This document shows positions 52,296 to 58,643 of a stretch of 64,000 nt of DNA, one piece after another. The position numbers were made by a program, and so were the translations under genes. The stretch covers positions 1,302,001 through 1,366,000 of the forward strand of contig CBDCAA010000008.1 of assembly GCA_965213855.1 (NCBI GenBank), in the 5' to 3' direction. Position 1 is the first letter of the stretch; every line of letters begins with the position of its first letter. This DNA is from JBBROS01 sp965213855. Its GTDB lineage: Bacteria > Pseudomonadota > Alphaproteobacteria > Acetobacterales > Acetobacteraceae. A model generated the notes under the pieces. That model saw only the letters and a list, made by a program, of their open reading frames with translations. It ran no database searches and had not been told where the DNA came from.

Positions 52296-53078
52296 CTACA
52301 GCCCGGGCAAGGTGGACCAGCTGGCCGTGACCGATACCGACCAGGCCGAGAGGAGAGGCGAGGACAGGAGCCCGAGCATGAACAGTCCACCGAGGATCTG
52401 TCCCGGTATCGCGACCGAGAACACCTGCAGTTGCGGCACGAGCCGGGCAAGCAGGCCGAGTGCGGCTTGCACGACCAGCCCCGAGAGAAGGAACGGCGTC
52501 GAAAGCTGCACGCCGAGCGCGAAGCAGGCCGTTACCGCCTGCTGCATCGATTGTGCCGCGGGTCCAGCCGGCATGACGCTGCCAGGCGGCAGCACGTGGT
52601 AGCTTTCGGCCAAGGATGTCAGCGGCAGCGCATATAGCCCGCTCGACAAGACCAGCAGCGGAGCCATGAGCCCAAGCAGCCTGGCCAGTGAGGATGTTTG
52701 CGCACCCAGCGCCGGGTCATACTGGATCACGCTGCTCAGCCCGGTTACGGTCGAGATGACGGCGCCGCAGATCGACAGTGCGATCGCTGGAAGCCGGGCG
52801 AGCCACCCAAGCGCCGTGCCGACGAGCAGCTCGGCACCGATCATTCCGGCAGCCGCGATGCCCTCTGGCTGCCCCGGGACCAAGGGTACGACGACGGGCA
52901 GCAGCAGCAGGCTGAGCGCGAGAGCAAGGCCAGCACGGACGGAAGGCGGCGGGTCCGCCTCGCCCAGCCCGGGCAGCAGCATGACCACGCTCCCCGTGCG
53001 CGACAGCACGAGGCTGAACGCAAACGCGAGATCAGGGAGCGAAGCGAGAAAAGCGTCTGTGCCGACTGCCGGGGTCAC
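52296..53078 (-). CDS. fliR: Flagellar biosynthesis protein FliR
   Basis: Export-gate membrane protein (260 aa, about six helices). FSLVLSRTGSVVMLLPGLGE and GLSSVIQYDPALGAQTSSLARLLGLMA are FliR hallmarks. GTG start, 16 bases after fliQ. Works with FliP and FliQ as the gate core. Confidence 0.97.
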   Translation of the reverse strand: MTPAVGTDAFLASLPDLAFAFSLVLSRTGSVVMLLPGLGEADPPPSVRAGLALALSLLLLPVVVPLVPGQPEGIAAAGMIGAELLVGTALGWLARLPAIALSICGAVISTVTGLSSVIQYDPALGAQTSSLARLLGLMAPLLVLSSGLYALPLTSLAESYHVLPPGSVMPAGPAAQSMQQAVTACFALGVQLSTPFLLSGLVVQAALGLLARLVPQLQVFSVAIPGQILGGLFMLGLLSSPLLSAWSVSVTASWSTLPGL

Positions 53079-53094
53079 GAGCGGCCCCGGGCCA

Positions 53095-53367
53095 TCACTG
53101 GCCGCCGACGCTGACCAGCCGATCCATCAGGCTATGCGCGAAGCCTGTCATCTGCTCGGCCATGAACGGCCCCAAAAGCGCCATCGCCGTCCCGAGCACC
53201 AGCAGCTTCGGTAAGAACACGAGGGTGGGTTCGTTGATCTGTGTGACGGCCTGCAGCAACGAGACAAGCAGCCCGACGGCAAGCGCTGCGAGCAGCAACG
53301 GGCCACCCAACTTGATCAGCAGCCACATCGTCTCCCGCAACGCCCCCGCCGCGTCAGCCTCGCTCAT
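53095..53367 (-). CDS. fliQ: Flagellar biosynthesis protein FliQ
   Basis: Two-helix export-gate protein (90 aa). GGPLLLAALAVGLLVSLLQAVTQINEPTLVFLPKLL is the family core. ATG overlaps the fliE stop by four bases. Confidence 0.97.
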   Translation of the reverse strand: MSEADAAGALRETMWLLIKLGGPLLLAALAVGLLVSLLQAVTQINEPTLVFLPKLLVLGTAMALLGPFMAEQMTGFAHSLMDRLVSVGGQ

Positions 53368-53693
53368 ATCGGCATCCGCATCACGTCCTGATAAGCCTGG
53401 ACGACCTTGTCGCGGATCGCGACCGCGGTCTGGAGCGACAGCTCGGCATGCGCGACCGCGGTTGCGACGGCAGTGTAGTTGCCACCGCCGTTGATCGCGG
53501 TCACCGCCTGCGCATCGGCCTGGTGGCCGGCCTGCACGACGCCATCCACGACACGACCCAGAACGGCGCCGAACCCATCCTGCCCATCCGCCGCCCCATT
53601 GGCCTGCGGGCCGGCCGAGCTGTCGCCACCTGCCACTCGCGCATACGCCTGGGCGGCGCCGGACGGGCTGATGGTCATCGTCGACACGGTCAT
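53364..53693 (-). CDS. fliE: Flagellar hook-basal body protein FliE
   Basis: 109 aa, export-substrate protein that links MS ring and rod. The C-terminal half (AVTAINGGGNYTAVATAVAHAEL to AIRDKVVQAYQDVMRMPI) has the FliE signature ending in the MRMPI motif. Start MTVSTMTISPSG overlaps the flgC stop (ATGA); the frame is open further upstream but antisense-like there. Confidence 0.95.
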   Translation of the reverse strand: MTVSTMTISPSGAAQAYARVAGGDSSAGPQANGAADGQDGFGAVLGRVVDGVVQAGHQADAQAVTAINGGGNYTAVATAVAHAELSLQTAVAIRDKVVQAYQDVMRMPI

Positions 53694-54097
53694 CTCAGCA
53701 GCTCGATCGTGCGCGACAGCATCGTCCGCGTCGTCTCCAACACGTTCAGGTTCGCGGTGTAGGTCCGCTGTGCCTCCCGCATGTCCATCACCTCGACGAA
53801 GGTGTTGACGTTTGCGGTCTTGACGTAGCCCTGAGCGTCGGCGGCCGGATGCGACGGGTCGAACCGCTGTGGCAGCGCGCTGGGGTCGGGGGCGATCCGT
53901 TTCACCCGAACCGTCTCGGCGCCCAACGCGCGGTCCATGCGGCTCTCGAAAGTGATCGTCTTGCGGCGATACGGGTCGGCGCCGGGCGTCGAGCCGGTGG
54001 TGTCCTGGTTGGCGAGGTTTTCCGCGATCACACGAAGCCGCGCGGTCTGCGCATCCATCCCGGCGGCGGAGATGCTCAGGGCTTTGCTGATGTCCAT
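53690..54097 (-). CDS. flgC: Flagellar basal-body rod protein FlgC
   Basis: Proximal rod protein (135 aa). MDISKALSISAAGMDAQTAR to RVIAENLANQDTTG is the rod N-terminal signature; the C-terminus VNTFVEVMDMREAQRTYTANL to TIELLR forms the coiled coil. Two bases after flgB. Confidence 0.98.
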   Translation of the reverse strand: MDISKALSISAAGMDAQTARLRVIAENLANQDTTGSTPGADPYRRKTITFESRMDRALGAETVRVKRIAPDPSALPQRFDPSHPAADAQGYVKTANVNTFVEVMDMREAQRTYTANLNVLETTRTMLSRTIELLR

Positions 54098-54099
54098 CG

Positions 54100-54474
54100 C
54101 TAGCTCCGGCCGATGACGGTGCGGAACATGCCCATGTAACCGCGCTCCAGATTGAGGACGAGCTCCTGCACACCCGCAGTGTCGGCCACCTTGCTCATCT
54201 CACGCTCGATCGAGACGGCGTTGCCGCCCGGCGCCCGCTCCGGCACGCCGCTGAGCGCGCTGCGCGCTGCCTCTCCGGCCGCGGCGATATGCATGGGCGA
54301 CGTCGTCGCCATGCCAAGCGACTTGAGGACGCCGCCGAACGACGCCAGGTCCCGCGGCTCGTAACCAGGCGTGTTGGCATTGGCCACGTTCTGGGCCAGC
54401 ACCTGCTGACGCAAATCCACCCAGGCCAACCGCCGGTCGGCCAAGTGGAATAGGCCGATATCGGTCGGGTCCAT
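54100..54474 (-). CDS. flgB: Flagellar basal-body rod protein FlgB
   Basis: Proximal rod protein (124 aa) and first gene of the flgB-C-fliE-Q-R-flhB operon. The AWVDLRQQVLAQNVANANTPGYEPRDL segment is the rod signature. The C-terminus ELVLNLERGYMGMFRTVIGRS is typical. I did not find a good sigma-54 site upstream. Confidence 0.97.
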   Translation of the reverse strand: MDPTDIGLFHLADRRLAWVDLRQQVLAQNVANANTPGYEPRDLASFGGVLKSLGMATTSPMHIAAAGEAARSALSGVPERAPGGNAVSIEREMSKVADTAGVQELVLNLERGYMGMFRTVIGRS

Positions 54475-54611
54475 GCCTGTCCTCCTCGCTGCTTCCTCAA
54501 CTCTGCGCGCAGATAGTTAAGAAAAGCTGAAGGCAGCGACCCGATCGTGCCCAGCACGCTTGTCCGTGAAGAGCACAGTGTTCCGCACCGGAAGCCAACT
54601 GGCCAGCCAGA

Positions 54612-55442
54612 TCACGGCAGGCCGCGTATCCACCCCACGATCGCGTCCGCAACCGCTGCCGGCGCTTCCGGCAGCAATGCATGGCTGGTGTCTGGGACCA
54701 CCACGATCGTGACCCGGTCGCCGAACTCGTCTTTCAGCTCCTCGCGGCTGTCTGCCGGCTTGAACGGGTCGCTGCCCGCCTGCAGGTCCAGCAACGGCAC
54801 GGTCCCGCCGGCCCACCACTCCGATTGCTTCGTGCGCTCGGCCGCGTCCCGTTGGCTCCGCCCAGCCGCCTCGAACCATCCCGTCAGCCAGGCGGACGGG
54901 TCGTGTCCTGGTGCGAAGAACGCACCCTGCAGATAGCCGAGCCGTTCCGCCTCGGGCAGCGACATGTCGGCCGACTTGGTCACGATCACGCTCAGCCCTG
55001 GCGGATAGCGTTTCGCGGCCGCTGCTGCGAGCACGACGCCGCGAACCTCGGCCGGGTGGTCGACCGCGGTCATGCGTGCAACCCAGTTGCCATAGGCGTG
55101 GCCAACGATCACCGCCGGCCCGGCACGCTCCGCCGCGATCACGGCGGCGACGTCGGCGGCATAGTCGTGCAGCGTCAGGCCATCCAAAGGTCCCGTGCTG
55201 CCGTGCATGCCGCGGGGCTGCGGGCGCAGCACGCGAAAGCCCTGCGCGGCGATGTCGGCCGCGACCGCATCGTAATCCTCGGAATCCCGCCCGCGTGATG
55301 GCAGCAGAACAACCAGCGGTCCGGCCCCTTCCGCGATCACATCGATCGTCGCCGGCCCGGCCGCAACGAGCACGCGGGTCCGTGCCGGGCTTGCAGTCAC
55401 GCCGGCGCTCAGGAGCACGAGCGTCACCATCGTCTTCAACAT
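54612..55442 (-). CDS. Exported alpha/beta hydrolase
   Basis: 276 aa. MLKTMVTLVLLSAGVTASPA is a signal peptide. The fold shows VVLLPSRGRDSEDYDAV (oxyanion region), VIVGHAYGNWVARM where the nucleophile elbow G-x-S-x-G is replaced by G-H-A-Y-G (Ala in place of Ser), an acidic residue in LQAGSDPFKPADS, and His in PDTSHALLPEAP. The Ala at the nucleophile position suggests it is not a classical serine hydrolase. GGGGA precedes the ATG. Divergent from the fliO operon. Confidence 0.8.
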   Translation of the reverse strand: MLKTMVTLVLLSAGVTASPARTRVLVAAGPATIDVIAEGAGPLVVLLPSRGRDSEDYDAVAADIAAQGFRVLRPQPRGMHGSTGPLDGLTLHDYAADVAAVIAAERAGPAVIVGHAYGNWVARMTAVDHPAEVRGVVLAAAAAKRYPPGLSVIVTKSADMSLPEAERLGYLQGAFFAPGHDPSAWLTGWFEAAGRSQRDAAERTKQSEWWAGGTVPLLDLQAGSDPFKPADSREELKDEFGDRVTIVVVPDTSHALLPEAPAAVADAIVGWIRGLP

Positions 55443-55487
55443 ACATTTCCCCTTGCCGGTGCAACGCGTAACCTTGTCTTCATCTTT

Positions 55488-55772
55488 ATGGTCGAATATG
55501 CGGCCATGCAGACGTCCTGGCCACCAGTTGAACCTGCTTCGAGCGCCGCGCGGGCGTCGCTGAAACGCTTGACGTCCGCCGTAGCCGTCGCGGGCGGTCT
55601 GGCTCACTCGGGCCGCGCGATCGATCTCACGGGGCTGGATTCAATTGCTGGGCTGCTCTGTGCCCAGGTGCTCGACCTTCCGCCGGCGGATGGCCATTCG
55701 CTTCGCTCGGCAATGGTCGCCCTGAACGAAAATGTGGCCGGTCTGCTCGCGTCGTTGCGGGCATCACGATGA
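55488..55772 (+). CDS. Small protein of the fliO-fliP operon, unknown
   Basis: 94 aa with no domain I recognise. The pattern is hydrophobic-rich and helical: SAARASLKRLTSAVAVAGGL, then GRAIDLTGLDSIAGLLCAQVLDLPPADG, then ALNENVAGLLASL. No signal peptide. It ends 34 bases before fliO on the same strand, so it probably belongs to that operon. An internal ATG at 55506 is a possible start; neither has a strong ribosome site. Confidence 0.65.
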   Translation: MVEYAAMQTSWPPVEPASSAARASLKRLTSAVAVAGGLAHSGRAIDLTGLDSIAGLLCAQVLDLPPADGHSLRSAMVALNENVAGLLASLRASR

Positions 55773-55806
55773 AGGCTGCATCCAACCTCCGGCAAAAGGC
55801 CGAACC

Positions 55807-56094
55807 ATGCTGCCGTTGCTCTCGTCGATCGTACCTGCCTTGGGGGCGCTGGGGGCAGTTGTCGCACTCGTCCTGCTGGCGGGTCGCTTTGCCCGCCTGA
55901 CAGGCATCACGCGAGGCCTCCCCCGGCTCGGAGCGGCTCGGGCCGCTCGCATGTCGGTGGCCGATACGCTCACGTTGGACCGGACGCGCCGGCTGCACAT
56001 CATCCGAGTCGATGAGAAGGAGATCGTGTTGCTGACAGGCGGAGCTGCCGACCTCGTCATCGGTCGGCTCCCCTTCACCGGAGACGGCGCGTGA
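55807..56094 (+). CDS. fliO: Flagellar biosynthetic protein FliO
   Basis: 95 aa. One N-terminal helix (LLSSIVPALGALGAVVALVLLAGRFA) followed by a small cytoplasmic domain with DTLTLDRTRRLHIIRVDEKEIVLLTGG, the FliO pattern. It helps assemble the FliP ring. Stop overlaps the fliP GTG. Confidence 0.88.
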   Translation: MLPLLSSIVPALGALGAVVALVLLAGRFARLTGITRGLPRLGAARAARMSVADTLTLDRTRRLHIIRVDEKEIVLLTGGAADLVIGRLPFTGDGA

Positions 56095-56849
56095 TCGTTC
56101 CGGGCTTTAGGCGATTGCCTCTCCTGCTCCTTTTGATGATCGGCATCCTGCTGGCACCCGCATGCGCCCATGCTCAGTCGGTGACGGTCGATCTCGGCGC
56201 CGCCGGACAGGCCGGGGCAACCGGACGACTTGTCCAACTCACGGCGTTGGTGACGGTGTTGTCGCTCGCGCCCAGCCTTCTGGTCATCGGCACGGCGTTC
56301 ACCCGCATCGTGATCGTGCTCTCCCTTTTGCGAAGCGCGATCGGTGCCCAGGGAACGCCGCCGAACACCGTGCTGATCGGCCTCGCACTCTTCCTGACTT
56401 TCTACGTCATGCAACCGACGTTCGAGCAGGCGTGGCACGATGGCATCAACCCGATGGTTACCGGCCAGAGCGACGAGCTGGAGGGTCTTCGCCGCACGGC
56501 CGAGCCCTTCCGCCGGTTCATGAGCGCCAATGCGCGGGGTGCCGACCTCCAACTCTTCCAGGACCTGGGCGGACTGCCGGCGCCGGAAGACCCATCGATG
56601 GCGTCGTGGCGGGCTCTGGTTCCGGCATTCATGATCGGCGAGATGCGCCGCGCTTTTGAAATGGGCTTCCTGCTCTATCTGCCATTCCTGGTGATCGACC
56701 TCGTCGTGGGCAGCGTTCTCATGTCGCTGGGCATGATGATGCTGCAGCCCAACGCCGTGTCGTTGCCGTTCAAGCTGATCTTCTTCGTGCTCGTCGACGG
56801 CTGGCGTTTGGTGTCGGGCAGCCTCGTGCAGAGCTTCATCCCGTCCTGA
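56091..56849 (+). CDS. fliP: Flagellar biosynthetic protein FliP
   Basis: Export-gate protein of 252 aa. Signal peptide (PLLLLLMIGILLAPACAHAQ), then FTRIVIVLSLLRSAIGAQGTPPN, LFLTFYVMQP and PAFMIGEMRRAFEMGFLLYLPFLVIDLVVGSVLMSLGMMML, the two FliP signatures. GTG start overlaps fliO (GTGA). Confidence 0.98.
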   Translation: MIVPGFRRLPLLLLLMIGILLAPACAHAQSVTVDLGAAGQAGATGRLVQLTALVTVLSLAPSLLVIGTAFTRIVIVLSLLRSAIGAQGTPPNTVLIGLALFLTFYVMQPTFEQAWHDGINPMVTGQSDELEGLRRTAEPFRRFMSANARGADLQLFQDLGGLPAPEDPSMASWRALVPAFMIGEMRRAFEMGFLLYLPFLVIDLVVGSVLMSLGMMMLQPNAVSLPFKLIFFVLVDGWRLVSGSLVQSFIPS

Positions 56850-56904
56850 CCGGGAAACCTGGCAAGCGTGCCGCGTTCACAGCTTTCCCAGCATCGAGGC
56901 CGCC

Positions 56905-57084
56905 ATGGAACAGAAACATACCGAGCAGACGATCAAGCACTCGGACGATGACCAGAATACCGGGAACCACAAGAAGCCCGGAGCGTCCGATGCGGGCGGC
57001 GCCGACCGCTTCGGTGGCACGCGCAAGGGCGCCGAGAACGTCGAGCAGACCGGACCGGAGAAGGACGAGCACGGAAAGGTCTGA
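56905..57084 (+). CDS. Small charged disordered protein, unknown
   Basis: 59 aa, almost entirely polar: MEQKHTEQTIKHSDDDQN, then Gly/Lys/Asp-rich sequence ending PEKDEHGKV. No hydrophobic segment, so it is probably intrinsically disordered. GAGG lies five bases before the ATG. 55 bases after fliP on the same strand. I do not recognise a family. Confidence 0.55.
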   Translation: MEQKHTEQTIKHSDDDQNTGNHKKPGASDAGGADRFGGTRKGAENVEQTGPEKDEHGKV

Positions 57085-57131
57085 CCGCCAGCCGCGGACG
57101 GGCGCGAGCCGCATCGCGGAAAACGTCTGCG

Positions 57132-57995
57132 TTATGCGCTGGGCAGTTCACGCGCGATATAGGGCGGAAGCTGAAACGCCGCACTCTGGATTTCGGGTGA
57201 CCAGTAGTCGGTCGTGCCGAGTATGCCGGCCGTAGTGGCCCGGCTACGGACGACATCAGTTGAGACCTTGTCGAGCCCGGGCACCTTGGCCGCGAAGCCG
57301 AGCGTCATGAACCCACCGACGTACGTGGGCACTGCTGCGACATAAGCGCCGACGTGGGGAAATGCTTCCGCCCGTCGTCTGCTACTATCGCGCAGCTCGG
57401 CGGCCTGCATGAACGGCACGCCGCACTGGTTGACGATCACGCCACGGCCCGTCAGCACCCGCTCGCACTCCCTGTAGAAGGCGCCGGAGAACAACACCTC
57501 ACCCACGCTCACGGGATCGGTGCTATCGACGATGATGACGTCATAGGACCCGTCGGCCGCATTCGCGACGTGGTCGATCCCATCCCCGACCAAAACGTCG
57601 GCTCGCGGATCATCCCATGCTCCCGCGGCAATCATTGGCAAATGGCGCTTGCAAAGCTCGATGATGTCCCCGTCGATCTCCACCATGGTCGCCCGCACGA
57701 CTGACGGATGCATCAGCACGCGTCGCAGTACGCCCCCGTCACCTGCACCGATGATCAGCACGTGCCGAGCCGCGCCATGCGCCAGCAGAGGCACGTGGAC
57801 GATCATCTCCTGATAGGCAAACTCATCAGCTTCGGTGATCTGCACGTTTCCATCCAGGACAAGGATGCGCCCGTGCGAGGCGGTCTGCAGGATACGAATT
57901 TCCTGGAAGACGCTTTTGTGTCTGACAAGCTCAGTCACGATAGCGAAGCGCTGCCCCCATCCCGGGTACAGCGTTTCGTTCATCCACTCGGTCAT
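57132..57995 (-). CDS. speE: Spermidine synthase
   Basis: Aminopropyltransferase (287 aa) that uses decarboxylated SAM and putrescine. The SAM-type loop IIGAGDGGVLRRVLMHPSV is at residues 81-99. Active-site Asp in VDSTDPVSVGEVLFSG. The N-terminal beta-barrel begins MTEWMNETLYPGWGQRF. Lies 52 bases after speD on the same strand. Confidence 0.97.
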   Translation of the reverse strand: MTEWMNETLYPGWGQRFAIVTELVRHKSVFQEIRILQTASHGRILVLDGNVQITEADEFAYQEMIVHVPLLAHGAARHVLIIGAGDGGVLRRVLMHPSVVRATMVEIDGDIIELCKRHLPMIAAGAWDDPRADVLVGDGIDHVANAADGSYDVIIVDSTDPVSVGEVLFSGAFYRECERVLTGRGVIVNQCGVPFMQAAELRDSSRRRAEAFPHVGAYVAAVPTYVGGFMTLGFAAKVPGLDKVSTDVVRSRATTAGILGTTDYWSPEIQSAAFQLPPYIARELPSA

Positions 57996-58047
57996 TAGGG
58001 TAACGACCTCACGCGATCGCCGGCCTGTTCAAGGCCGGCGACATTGG

Positions 58048-58515
58048 TCAGACAACACGCCCGCGCCGCTCTTCGTTCAAGTCCACACGGCCGGGGCTGA
58101 AAGCCGTCCGCAAAACTGGAATCGCGTCATGGGGGTTGCACGCCCCGCACATGAAGATGTCGACCGCCGCAAACGAACGCTCCGGCCACGTGTGGATGGA
58201 GATATGACTCTCTGCCAGCACAACCACACCCGACACGCCGCCATTGGGCGTGAAATGGTGAAAGTGGCTGTGCAGGATCGTCGCGCCAGCCTCGATCGCG
58301 GCTGCGCGCAGCGCCGTGTCGATATGCTCGGGATCCGCAAGATTGTTTGCGTCCCACAGATCGATCAGCAGGTGTGTGCCGGCGAACCGTTCGCCGTCCC
58401 GCTCTACAAAGTAGTCTTTCCGCTCCTCGCCCTCGAAGTTCGGAACCTGTGCAATCGTCGTCTGGTTTTCGCTCGGAAGTTCCGAGACCATCCCCAGTTG
58501 AGCAAGTGCGTTCAT
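58048..58515 (-). CDS. speD: S-adenosylmethionine decarboxylase proenzyme
   Basis: 155 aa, prokaryotic SpeD. The self-cleavage site is Glu102-Ser103 in AESHISIHTWPE; Ser103 becomes the pyruvoyl group, and His108 and Cys123/Cys126 region (FMCGACNP) complete the site. Product (decarboxylated SAM) feeds the adjacent speE. The start MNALAQLGMVSE gives a slightly long N-terminus compared with ~125-aa relatives. Confidence 0.96.
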   Translation of the reverse strand: MNALAQLGMVSELPSENQTTIAQVPNFEGEERKDYFVERDGERFAGTHLLIDLWDANNLADPEHIDTALRAAAIEAGATILHSHFHHFTPNGGVSGVVVLAESHISIHTWPERSFAAVDIFMCGACNPHDAIPVLRTAFSPGRVDLNEERRGRVV

Positions 58516-58643
58516 CACGTACCCCCAAACCAGTAGATAGCCTGTTGGGCGGGATCGCCCCCTTGGGCCAAGAGGGGTGCAGATAGGCGGTGAGCGAAGC
58601 GGTGGCAAGTGAAAAGATGGTTATGGAGTTGATGCAGATGTGG

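Noticed and set aside
54475..54612. Sigma-54 or FlbD-type site ahead of flgB
   Set aside because: TGGGCACG is present but its partner GC is not at the right spacing.
58549..58578. Hairpin upstream of speD as a possible riboswitch
   Set aside because: Short stem with a bulge; no match to a known SAM or polyamine riboswitch pattern, so left out.
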